Origin: Numida meleagris
Lineage: Eukaryota > Chordata > Aves > Galliformes > Numididae
DNA: 64,000 nt
Assembly (NCBI RefSeq): GCF_002078875.1
Contig: NC_034411.1
Location: forward strand, 38,232,115-38,296,114
Direction: 5' to 3'
Of this stretch, positions 26,501 to 39,000 are shown piece by piece. Position 1 is the first letter of the stretch. The number at the start of each line of letters is the position of its first letter. Made by a program: the position numbers and the translations under genes. The notes beneath the pieces were generated by a model, which worked only from the letters and a program-made list of their open reading frames with translations, was not told the origin of the DNA and made no database searches.

Positions 26501-26934
26501 ACAAACTTGGGAAAGATTAGATTCTAAAAACCTGGTTCTGCAGTTGAATGAGGGATTTTAGTTCAGAGTTTGTCTGTCCATTACATACAGAATAACAGTA
26601 AAGGCAAGAGGATCAACATGTAGCATAGCACTCCTAGTGCAGCAGAACACAACTAAAAGGAAGTGTGTTTGCTGCAGTTCATCTAGCACATACCATATGT
26701 GCCTCCCCAATACTAAGTCAAATGACAGAAAATACCACTCAGGCTTGAAGTCTGAACTTAGAGACATGCACATGAAAGTTGAGAAGAAAGGTTTGAATGG
26801 AAAAGGGGATGACCAGGTAAAGGTGATAAACAGTTATTCCTTTGTGCCCTATGAGGTGCACTGCAGATTGCATAATCATGAACTCAGTATCTTAAAGTCT
26901 GCATACTAAACTGAAAAGTTAATGAGAAAATAAA

Positions 26935-27150
26935 AGGGGGAAATTCTCTACTCAGAGGGCACTGGCACAAGCTGCCTAGAAAAGCAGTGGGTGCCCCATC
27001 CCTGGAGGTGTCCAAGGCCAGACTGGATGGGGCCCTGGGCAGCCTGAGCTGGTGGGGGGCAGCCCTGCCCACAGCAGCGGGTTGGGGCTAGATGAGCTTT
27101 GAGGTCCTTTCCAACCCAAGCCATACTATGGTTCAATGATTCTATGATTA
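26935..27150 (+). mobile_element. CR1 3' end fragment
   Basis: Plus-strand CR1: CCATCCCTGGAGGTGTCCAA, GGTCCTTTCCAACCC, and a tail of GATTCTATGATTA at about 27138-27150. Relatively well preserved. Confidence 0.93.
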
Positions 27151-28968
27151 CTGGATGACACAATATTAGAATAAACACTGTGATAAATTGCCAGAATAAA
27201 TTACAGAATAAATTAAAGAGCAGAAGTGTCAGCTAGTATAAAAAAAGTTTTAAACAATATAAAAGCCCTACCTCACTGAGAAATTTGATTGTACAAAACT
27301 ATTTACATCCAGCAATTGAGCAGAAATGAAATGCCACTAATGCACTCTGCACTGCATATATACTAGTTGTAATATCCCAGTAGGCACAGGGACATATTTT
27401 AGAGTAAGACCACGAGATTCTCCTGGCAATATTTTTTTCAGTGCTTTCTCTCATTCAGCATCAGCTGCAGCAGTGCTTAGAAACTCCCAAGACATGGCAC
27501 AAAATAAATATGTCACTTTGCTACAGATGGTATTTTTTTTCCAGCAAAATACTAGGAATGTACAGGCTTGCTACTAAGCACTTCAAGTTAAGAAACAGAA
27601 TGCAGTTTGCTGTCATTCATTAAAAGACACCTTTCACCGACTTATAGCTCTTCAGTCCTGGCAGCCAGGTTCATTCAGTGAAAAGGCAACTACTGTGTCT
27701 AATCACAGAGCAGAGACAAAGATCCCTCCTCAGCATGCAGATAAAAGGAATAAGCCATCATCTTTAAGTACACAATGTTTCTGACTAAAAGCAGTCATCC
27801 CCAATTTTTTCATGCTTAATCACTTTTGGAAGAATCACAAGGCTTGCCAAAGGAAAACATTATAGCAACTTTCTTCAGTTTTCTCAGTGGGTTGAGGTAG
27901 TGACTCAACCTGTTTGCAGGTACAGTAAGTGAACAGATGCACACAACTGTTCTTCAGCTGTTAGAAGCCAAGTATCTCTGGCCATTTCTTTTTGGAGTAT
28001 GCTGTGACAGCATGCTGTCAGCTTAATACCACTGCTGACTGCACCAGTTCCACCTTTGATCTGAACCACTACTTCCCTACATCAGAGCAAAGCTTTGTAT
28101 GGCTATGAATATGAAGAGAACTGAAACTGGTTAAACCCACCCTCAGCTAGGAAACAAACATTTCTGTATTGTGTGTACACAGCAGAGATTTTTGTCACTT
28201 TTCAGGCTACTTCTCTAATCAAGCTCTCAGTGCCATGCACGTATGTCTGTCTACATAATTTTAAAACAGTATTTAAGCAATTAACAAAAATGAAGGGGTC
28301 TTACAGCTTGTACTACTATATTTCAGTTTAGCCAAAAGTCACAATTGTCTCTGTGGAGATACCTACAGCATGCCTCCGGATATGAATTCAAAACATGAAC
28401 ACTATGAAATCTGAATAATTCCTGGAAAACTCTCTCGAAATAATAGATTAGAGAAACCAGCATAATTCACAGCATCTTAAAGGTACCTGCTATGAATCCC
28501 ATTCAATTCCTAGTAGCAGCTTACTATTTCTCTATTTGCAGTTAGATGTTTGAGATCTAATGCTTACGGTTAAGTCCCAGGCTATAATTTGCAAAACAGA
28601 AAACCAGTCAACTGAGTTTTCAATGCAGAACTGGAATCAGTGGCAAATTCAAGCATCAAAGTGATGGAAATTTTTCCACAAGATACATAGAAGTCTCTAT
28701 AAAGCTCCCATTTCAGTCTAAACATTAATCTCATTTGGATATATAGCATTTTTACAATTTGTATTCCCCTGAAATATCCTCAGATACTGGATAGAACATT
28801 CACATTAGAACTAAGTACATACAATCTATCTGATCTTCACAGCTCTAACATTGATAATGCAACATTAGTATATACATTAAGGTTGCAAGCATATTTTGTT
28901 ATTTAACACTGTATTTTGGTTTACTAGAGCATTGTTTAAAAACACAGAAGCCACTCGGGTCAATCAGA

Positions 28969-28979
28969 TTTAATTTAAT
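28969..28979 (-). terminator. GGPS1: Possible GGPS1 poly(A) signal
   Basis: Two overlapping ATTAAA hexamers on the minus strand, about 340 bases past the GGPS1 stop. A TGTGTTTTT stretch follows near 28.94 kb and could be the downstream element. A later signal is equally possible. Confidence 0.35.
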
Positions 28980-29316
28980 ACAGAATTTCAGCCAGAAACT
29001 TACAGTAGTCCTGTTGAAGATGTACTGTGACCTGTGAGATTTCTAGGGCTGAAGTAATGCCAATAGTTGCGTAAAAAAATCCAGATTCAAAGTTTGTTTC
29101 CATTCTAGTATATGTTTTGAAGACATCCACGAGCAGTTACAATTAAGACTGTATAGACAAGATATTGCAATACTCAGTGATCAAACTTATGTTCAACAGA
29201 CATTACTGCCACGTGGCAAGACAATAAATAGTTTTAAGTGAGACTGACTATCACATCTTTCAGGAAAGATTATTTACCCATTTTAAAAAAGCTTCCATTC
29301 ATCCCCAGGAGATTAA

Positions 29317-30078
29317 TTAATTGTCATTTTCTTTGAACATTTTGCTCAGCTGTTCCACTAGTGCTACAAGCTCAGGGTTTCCCCCAAGTGATTCAATTTG
29401 TTTATAGGCTTCAGATTCAAGCTCTTTCAATGTATTCCGAGTGTACTCAAATGAACCCACATTTTCGAGGTAATGCACACAGTACTTTTTTATGTCTATG
29501 TTTTCTGTCCTTTGACGTAAAATGTTTTGCACCTGTGTACTTTCAGGTTTTGACCAAATTGCATGAATGGTTGGGAATGAGAACTTGCCCTCAGTTAAGT
29601 CTTCACAAAAGCTCTTGTTTTCACTATATTCTTTGGATTGCAAGTTGGCATAATCATCTCTTATTTGGAAGAAGAGACCAAGTGTGTTAAGCAGTGGTTT
29701 TAAGTCTTTTTTATAATTTGAGAAGAGCTGCATGAGGCCTACAGCTAATCCAAAGAGACCGCCTGTCTTTTGCAGTACCATAGCTTTGTATTCAGCTTCT
29801 GTAGGGCAGGTGTAAGTATCCCTCCAGTAAATATCCAGGCCTTGACCTTTATGGAGTTCCAGTAGCTGACGAGTAAAAACTTTAACAGCATCTGGGTGAT
29901 CAAGGGTTAAAACCTTCTCTAAGCCAAGGAAATACACATAATTAGCACAGTTGATTACAGATGGAATTCCATAGATACTGTGAGCCACTGGAAAGCCTCG
30001 TCGTAGCTTTGAATTATCTTCAATATCATCCACAAGTAGGCTTGCATTGTGTAGCATCTCTGTCACTTCAATAATAAC
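29317..30078 (-). CDS. GGPS1: GGPS1 coding exon 3 (catalytic core, stop)
   Basis: Acceptor TCTAATAG, then [11 protein letters not shown] through KMFKENDN and TAA at 29319-29317. 253 residues (47-299). Contains both Asp-rich motifs and most of the all-alpha prenyltransferase fold. Confidence 0.98.
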   Translation of the reverse strand, partial: VIIEVTEMLHNASLLVDDIEDNSKLRRGFPVAHSIYGIPSVINCANYVYFLGLEKVLTLDHPDAVKVFTRQLLELHKGQGLDIYWRDTYTCPTEAEYKAMVLQKTGGLFGLAVGLMQLFSNYKKDLKPLLNTLGLFFQIRDDYANLQSKEYSENKSFCEDLTEGKFSFPTIHAIWSKPESTQVQNILRQRTENIDIKKYCVHYLENVGSFEYTRNTLKELESEAYKQIESLGGNPELVALVEQLSKMFKENDN

Positions 30079-33000
30079 CTATTAGAAGAAGAGAAAATGA
30101 TTATCTGGTTTTATCTGCATTTTTTCCAGCAGCAAACTATCTAGCATTCAGTAACCATTATCTCTAATATTAAAACCTGAAACCCAGCAGTCTAATTGTT
30201 TGTTTGCCCAAAGATAATGACTTTGAGAGCAAACTGTTTGAGCACTAATTACTCAGCTTTGAGATAGAAGTGAGGCCTTACTTTAACTTGTAAAGATATT
30301 GTCACCTATTGACTTTAAAATCATGAAGGATAGAGTACTTATGAAAAGCAACTTTGCAATACCTGTTTCTCTGAATACTGCCTTAGTCCATTAAGTCATT
30401 CTCAGTACTCTCAGGAAAGTTTCCCTGTGAATTCATTAGATAAGCCTACTCTAGCATTTCTCATTAGCCTATTTCATATCACTTAGTTTTGTGAACTCTT
30501 GCAGCTTCTAGACATTTAAGGTTGAATTGAAATAACTTAAAACATGCTTCATGACTGCAAATTATCTCACGAACTTCCATTAGAAGAAAATACAGCATCA
30601 AAAATACTTTAGGGTTGGAAGTGAGGAGGGAAGAAGTTCAGACAATAGAAAAACCTTATTTTCTAGAAGAGAACAGGAAGTTGTCTGAGGAAGTGAGAAA
30701 ACTGCACTTCATAATGAAAGCAAACCAGTACAGAATGGCATGCTTTCTTAAAAACCAAGCCTAACTCATCAGTGGCTGCTGCAACATAACTTTCAGACAG
30801 ATAGATTTTACTACTTGAGCATTATGAAGCATCACACTTAACCTGTCCTAAAGAGGACTACTTCACAAACACTAATGGTCTACCTGACCATTAGTGAAAT
30901 TATTTAGGGACCAGATGAGTGTCAAAAAAACCAATTAGTTATTTTAATTCCTTACATTACCTCGGATACAGAGAATCTTTTGCACCCTAAGTACACAGTT
31001 TGGCAAAATTGTAGTCTAGCCAAAAGGAGAATTTTGCATTTTAAAAGCCACAGTGTTTGAACATGCATCTTGCATAGGTTTGTCCAACAGAAAAATAAAA
31101 GGGAAGAAGTATTCTTGATAAAGTGCTTCTCACTGGGTAATAAGGACTCTAAACTGTGTAGAAGTCTACCATTTAAGGCCCAGAACAGGAAGTGGTTTAT
31201 AGAGGTTTAAAAGTTCACAGGACTACTGGCTTTGATATTCTTGTATCAAAATCATAAGACCTTGTACTCAGTCACTGTATTTGTAGGGCTTTCAAAGTAA
31301 CCATCTAGCTTCTTTTGCAATCATTGGGTAACAATAGTAGCTGCTCCTTCTACCACTCAGAATGTAGAGCTTACATGGAAAGCAAGTAACTATTCTACTT
31401 AAGACAAACCATGGAAATTGTTACTTTAGTGTTAAACCATAGCCAAAGCTTTGCACTGAAGTTATTTTCCTTAAGTTGTACTTTAATATACTCAGGAAAG
31501 ATGTATTGTAAATGATCAGAAGTCTAAGTACATTACACTCAGAACAACCTGTTATTGATAATCTTGGAAGAAAGGTAAGAGCCTTGTAAAAATACTTAGT
31601 GAGTACCTGTATTTTATCTTCTGGAACATTAAGCCAGTGATTGAAGGCTTGTGATAGTTTGGTTCTTACTTGCTTACCTACAATTAGAAAAAAAAAAAAG
31701 AAAAATCAAAGTCCATTATTAAACACAACAGTTTATCTTAACAGCTGTAGCTAATTTGAGACCAGTAAGCTGTTAAAAGCATGACCACTTCAAAGGGCAA
31801 AATACATTGTAGTAAGATTGTAGCTTGTTTCCTCATTGTATAAGCCTTAGAATTGAAGTTGCCTATAGCTGCAAACATTTCACAGTAATACACGTTTTAT
31901 ATCATTGTTTGTGTATTTACATGTCACTGCAATTAGTTTTGGCAATTTAGTTAGCCAATTTAGTTAGATCTCGAGTCCTTTAGTAACCTCTACAAATTGG
32001 TTTACTGCCTCTAAAAGCAAGTCCTAATTTGCTTGACACGTTAACCTTATGTAACAAATAATTTTCAATTGCAATTCATTAATAGATATCCAGCAAATAT
32101 CCATATCTTCAACTATTTCCTCTCCTGTTTCAGGTCTTCTGCAGTACTCTCCAACTGCTATTGAATTTGTAAATCAAAAAAGGAACCTTGACGTACTTGA
32201 AAGAAAAATTTCATTCTGAACAGAACTTTCTAACATTTCAGACGTTTATCTTATACCCTGTAGGTTTACATATGTCTAACAGGATGTTCCACTTTGGCTA
32301 AATCTAGTTCGGCAGAACACCAGACAGTCACCTATTTCAGAGGAAAGAAAGATAAGACTCAAAATCCAAATTCAGTGTTAAAACAAGGGTTAAAATTCAA
32401 TCTAGATACATTTTACCTGAAGGAATTGATTTTAATACAAGTTATCCTATAAATTATCGATGCCAGCTTTCTTTAGTCAATTGCTAGGGGTTACATAGAA
32501 GTATTCCTTTAGTGTGTCTATTGATGATCAATAGGAAATTGTTCAATAAACAGTCACCTCCAGTGCAGCTCTGAATTTAAACTCAGCTGAATCTAAGATC
32601 TTCTATTAACAGCAGAACATGCTTAGAGAGTTCTGCATCCTTACCTCATCTCAGTGAGCCACTTGGAAGCTATTACAACTAAACCTCAGAGCAGTGCAAC
32701 CTATCTGTTGGGTTCCACATTACTCAAGATCTACCGAGAGACATAACTGAAGAATGATTCTGCAATATTAGTTCTCATGTTAATGATGCCACCCTGCCAT
32801 AGCACTGGGGAAATTTCAACATCTGAATGTCTCTCTGTGAATTCTCTCTATTGCTGTGTGATCAACACATACAGAACAGGAAAATAAACATGCATAAATT
32901 AAATGATAAACAGGATTTATCCTGTTCTTATCAAGTCACCGCCAGGTAAGCAGTAGATTTGTGGTTTGGGTTCTGTAGTGGAGGTGGTAACCTTCCTCAG

Positions 33001-36000
33001 TTGCTCAAAGGGTTTCAATTTTTGCTCAGTCTCAAAGACTTGCATTACTTCCTCTCACCACCATCTTTTGGTTTTCATCAGCAGATACTAACGAAAGGCA
33101 TCTCTTTTCCAACAGCTTTGTCTTCTGGCTCTGCCCTATGAAAAGGGGCGTTCTTACCTGGACATACACCGTTTTTGGCTTGTGTTCTCCTTTCTTGTTT
33201 TCTACACTCAGGTTTAAACACTAATAGCTTTTTTTCTTGCTGGACAGAGGAATTGTTCTGTCTTTGAAGCAGCATGACAGATCCCTTAAGTCACTTGTAT
33301 CACGCTTATTCTTGGGTGTGGTTTTTTTTTTAAACAACAACAAAACAACAAACTGTGCATTTAAGTACTAATTCACTGATTTAAAAGTTCATCATTTTGA
33401 GCCCTGGTTACCCATGTTAAGTTTAAATACAAAATTAGAATAGCACCCAAGATTAAGAACTTCTCATGTCAGCTAAGCATCACCACTAGTTCAAGTTAGG
33501 CCTCTTTCTGATAACAACAACTGCAAATGCCAGGCCTTGAAATACCACCAACACTGAGACTTTCTCTCTCACCCACTATGTGAGTAGATCAGATTTTGGC
33601 CAAATCTGTTCCCTGACCACACTTGCTACACAGTCATCACCACCAAACGCTGCACAAACCAGGGCAGAAATGTCCTGCATCAGAGGTTTTTTTCCCATTC
33701 TAATAATTACAAGAGTAATTGTACTGAAGTTAACTGAAGAGAAAAATCACTCAAAATATTGAAAACAATGGTTACAAACACACATCAACCTGCATGGCTT
33801 GGTAAGTATAAATGATTAATTCAGTAAATCCATAAAGAAAATTAGTCAGATAATATCACATTACGGATGTATATCTTATCTACAGCCATTTACACACTTG
33901 TAAGTTACATTGATAAAAACAATACTTCAAAAAAAATAGGCTGCTAATTCTGTTTTTATTTTTCAATGTGTTTGCTAGAAAATAAGCTTATGGGAATGCT
34001 ATATGTTCAGTAACAAGAGTTATGTACCTCATGATGAAATAACTACTAGCATATAATCTAAATGGACTCTTAATACACACAGTGGATTTGGCCATTTAGT
34101 TCCTTAGTACAGACAGCATTTGAATTGTTAAGACTTGTCTACCTTGAACACCAAGGCTGTCTAGACAAAGGCTATTTATGGAAAAAAACACTATCTGTAC
34201 AGTAAAACATTCATCTTTATTTTTATAGGTGCAGATTTGCTTGTGTGAGCCCTATTACTGCTTCGTAAAAGCTACTGTATCTTGTTCTGAAGTCAGTCCT
34301 ACCAGGTCTATTTGATATTAAAGCAATTTTCATATGCATTTTTATGCCTACAGTCACAGTATGATAGCAACAGATCCAATCCCATTAATGTTGGGATAAG
34401 AGACTAGATGCATCGGTACTCCTTTCCTTTACTCCTGCCTCCAGCCCTAAAACCCTGAACTATGCAAGACACAGTCCAGAGATGTTAGGATAAAATCGAA
34501 AGGATTAAGACTTAACACTACCAGAATAATTCACTTTTTCTTCTCCAGTGTTCTATGTCACTACACTGTTGACTAATAAAAAGAGAGTATTGTAAAACTG
34601 AAGGCTATCAAGATCTAATTTCCAAAATTAGAGGCCCTACCTACTGTACAATCATAATTATAGACAGTACTGAAACAAGCTTTTAACAAAGTTATGCAGA
34701 ATGCAGTCAGTTTAATCTGCTGAAGATCCCAACAGTACCCTAATCGAGCAGTAACTACACAAAATTTTTTACCTCATTAGCAAAGCTGGGTGGAAAAGCA
34801 AGGTAAGAGAAAAATAGTGAGAACATAGTAGATTCACTCTGACAAAAATTCTCCATAGGGATAAAATATAAGTTTCCTATCCTTGAAACCAAGATCCAGT
34901 TAGTGATGTCACTCTCAGGACAATCCCTCCCACCTCCTTAGATAGAGGGGAGCTGCTTCTCTACAATGAGACCAACTACACATTATATACATATGAGTTT
35001 CTCCTGACAGAGTACAGACCTCAAACTCAGACCTCCTGCTCTGAACAGGCTGCTGATCAGTATTTCTTTGCTCACATTGCATTAATGTGACCTCAAACTA
35101 TGCCCTTTGGGCAGAACCCCACTTAGATTGAGGGTATGTAAAAGGGATAGAACAGCACGAGAAAGAGCAGAGGGACCATCAACCTAGCCCTCATTAGAGC
35201 CTCACTAAGCTAATTCAACTCATTACTGCAGCAGAAAACTGCCTGTTTTTTGCTAGGTTAGCTTTCTGCAAGCTTTATGTACTGCATCAGCTTAAGAAGT
35301 TGGTCTGCCCGAGTTAGTTCAGAGGGAGCAGCAGATACCAAGAGACAGGAGGAAGAGGGCATCACCCTTCTGGATGAAGCAAGCCATTATATTACCTCAG
35401 CTATATTGTACACTTTCACATTTAGCTCTGTCATCTGATGGGTTAGGGCTAAGCAGGTCCCTAAGCAGACCTCCCCACACAGCTGTAGGAACACTACTGC
35501 CATCCTGTGAGAACTGCAGGCCTACATCTTCAAACCTAGGCAGCCACTTGGGACAGACTGAGGTTGCTGCAGGATTGTCTACTTTAACCCTACACCCTGT
35601 TCAAAATAAGGTTAACTAGTCCAGTACTGAGATTCTGCTTTTTGCCTTGTTCTGTCCTCTCAGGATGCCCAGTGCCACCATCCCATAGTCACGAAGGACA
35701 CAGTTGCTACCACCCTTCACATGCCAACCAGTTCTTCCTTGTTTGTAGGTGTGAGGTCCAGCAAAATGCCTTCCCTTACCAACTCCTTGATCCTCTGTGC
35801 TAAGGAGTGGTCCTTCACACATTCCAAAAACCTACTGGATTGCCTACGCCCTGCTGTATTGCTTCTTCTACCAGATACTAAGGTACTTGAAGTCTCTCAC
35901 GAAGACAAGGGCTTCTCTCAGTTGTCTGAAGCCTTCATACACTTCTTCCTAATCAGATCACCTGTAGCAAAGACCCACTAGAGTACTACCCATCAGGGTA

Positions 36001-39000
36001 TCATTGGTCTGCCCTCTGATTTCAACCTGTAAGTTGTCCACAGGCTCATCCGACCCTAGGATGAATCCATGCAGTTCAGCTGCTTTTCCGCATGAAAGGC
36101 AACTCCCACTCTTTGCCATCCCAGCTCGTCTTCTGAGATAATTCATGTCTACCCATTGCAGCACTTCAGCTCTGAGCTATTCCACATCCAATACCCCAAT
36201 TAAATCACAGCCCTACAACTGCATGCAGACCTTTAATTCCTCCTGTTTATTCTCCATACTCACTTCACAGAAGTACTTAGTCCTGCAAATTCCACAGGAA
36301 GTATGAGAACTTCCCCCATCACATGTTGCCCTGTTATTGCTTATTTTAGTGCATACATCTGAGGTGGGCTCCCTTCAGCCCTATTCATTAGAGGATCTCT
36401 TGTCTCCAGCAGACTACACCCTCTGCTTGCCAGTTCACCTTTTCCTTACTTTACTTTGGGTATTATCACTTTTAGTTTAAGTCTCTTCTCACCACACTGG
36501 TCAGCCTGTTGGCAGACACACTTGTAGGCTAACCTGGGTTGGTGGAACCCATCTCCTCCTAGGAGTCCTTGATCCACAAAGGCAGTCCCTTGGTCATAAA
36601 ACCCAAATCCCTGCTGTAGATATCAGCTGAGCAACTAACTGATTATTGACAGGAAGGATCTACTTATTTGTTTTCATAGTAAGGAAGGGCTCAAGGATCA
36701 AGAAAGACCACTTGGTCTCCTGTGCCCTTGTCTCTCACTCCAAGAGCCATGTAATTGTGTTTGAAAAGCTCCAGCTGTCCCTTGGCTATATCCATTAGTC
36801 TTAAATGAAAGAGGTATAGGGTTCAGTTGCCTGACAGTGAAACACACTTCGGTAGTAGTCTCTCCAGAACATCCCTGACCTGAGCTGCCAAGAAGCAGCA
36901 AGCCTCCTTAAGATAACAGCTCAGATTGCCTCTGTCCCCCGCAGGAAGCAGCCTCCCCACTACTATCACTCGCTGCTCACACCTGGTGCGAGTCTGAAGC
37001 TGTGCTGCACAGAGCTTCTAGCCACTTGTTTTCTTCTAGTGCAATGAACTTATCTGACAAATACACATCTACATGAGATACAGGAATCTCCACTGGTTTC
37101 AGAAGCCATGAGCTCCCAGCCTTCACCATTGTGGAAATCTCCATTTTGCAACCTGACATGCATTCTTCCTGCCCCTCTTTTAATATACACAGGGCTCTTG
37201 AACTTTCAGGCTCTTGCAGAAGATCCTGTCACAGAATCATAGAATTAGCTAGGTTGGAAAAGACCTACACGATCATCCAGTCCAACCATCCACCTACCAC
37301 CAGTAACCCCACTAAACCATGTCTCCCAACACTATATCTAAATGTTTCTTGAACACCTCCAGGGACGGTGACTCCACCACCTCCCTGGGCAGCCCATTCC
37401 AGTGTCTGACCACTCTTTCACAAAAGTAGTATTTCCTAACATCCACCCCGAATCTCCCCTGGCACGACTTGAGGCCATTCCCCCTCGTCCTGTCACTAGT
37501 TATAAGAAAGAAGAGGCCAACCCCCAGCTCGCTACAACCTCCCTTCAAGTAGTTACAGAGAGCGATAAGGTCCATCTCCTTCCAGTTATTTCTGATGCTG
37601 TGCAGCCTGCTGAACCTTTTCCACTGGTCTTTTGCTTGGTGGAAGCAAGTTTTCCACCACTACACATCTTTTGGAGGGCAGGGACACTACCTTCTCCTGA
37701 TCTTGTGGGATGTCCAAGCATCCCAGCAGTCCAAGAATTGGAGAGCTGCCATCGCCCTCAGGAACTTAGCCAAATTGAGTCCTCTGATGTGCAAAATGCA
37801 GTTGCTCCAGTGGTAGGGATCATGCCCTGTAGCACATCACCACCGTTCTTAAATGCATATATGCTGTCCACAGTTTCTGGTCCCCTTCTGTGTAAACTAC
37901 AGAGCACCTACATCTGTTGGCTGCCTCCCAGCTGTATTCTCCTTTAAAAGAAAACAGAAGAGTGAAGAAAAAATGTACATGCTATTAAAATAATGATGTT
38001 TCAGTAATTTTAAGAGAAGCATTACCTTAGTCTTGCTACCGCTGCTTCATAACTCCTTCAGCAAGCTGGTCAAGTTCAACAACTCAGCAGAAAAATATGA
38101 AAAAACAAAACCCAGTCTTGATTGTTTAGCAAGCTAAACAAGCCTGGAGCAATACACATGAAAGGGAAAGTGCAGAGATGTGAACATGATCAGAATTTAC
38201 CCTTTTCAATTGCAAGCTGTCGATCCTGTCACTTTTACTGCAACTGAAAGCCTCTATATCCCTTAGTATTGCATAAACAGCTATTGCTGTTAACTCAGCT
38301 ACCTGGAGATGAAAGATTCTTCATCATCCACGTGACTTTCAAGACAAACCACATTACTGGCATTTCTGAAATTTATTGCTGCTTATTGTACTTTGTTTAC
38401 CCATATAAATGACAGAATACTAGACTGAGCAAAACACACTACTACGGCAATTTTATGTACAAAGTGATTTTACAAAAAAGTTAGTATTCAGTACATTCTG
38501 AAACAAAGTTTTGTTAAGCCTACTAGTTTTTATAACTTAGGTTATAAACGTAAAAACTCTAAGCTTGTCTGTTTAAGTATCAGCCCCAAGAAGTTACCAT
38601 TAAAGTCCTACTGGATTAACAGCAGTCAACCCATTCTTGTATTGGGGGATTATCACTTATCATCATTATAAAAGTTTGCATTCTCACATTACAAGCAACA
38701 TTAGGAGACACTTAGTTTTTAAACAATCTTAAAAAAGATACCCAATTCCTCTTTATGTAAGAGTTTCACATGCACCTAACTTCATTCAAGTTCTTATAGG
38801 TTACAAAATCACTTGTAGCATTAGTTAACAAACAAAATCTCCAAGATAAGCAACTGCTTACCTGACTCACAGCCAAGCTTTCTCCAAAAGCCCCTCAGAT
38901 GTACCTACCCTTGTGCCACTTCACTGACAGGATAAAAGATGAGCTATTCTGTCAGGCAAGTTTTTTAACAGGTTAGGTGATTGATACCTAATCATTTAGT

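Larger units (their letters stand above)
22131..28960. other. Intergenic region between TBCE and GGPS1
   Basis: No gene recognised. Holds one CR1 fragment (26.9-27.15 kb), a T12-G10 tract at 23576-23597 and a CTCF-like motif at 22631. Open frames are short and have no family signature. Confidence 0.7.

Noticed and set aside
37402..37947. 181-codon plus-strand open frame
   Set aside because: It overlies the antisense of the nested CR1 copies.
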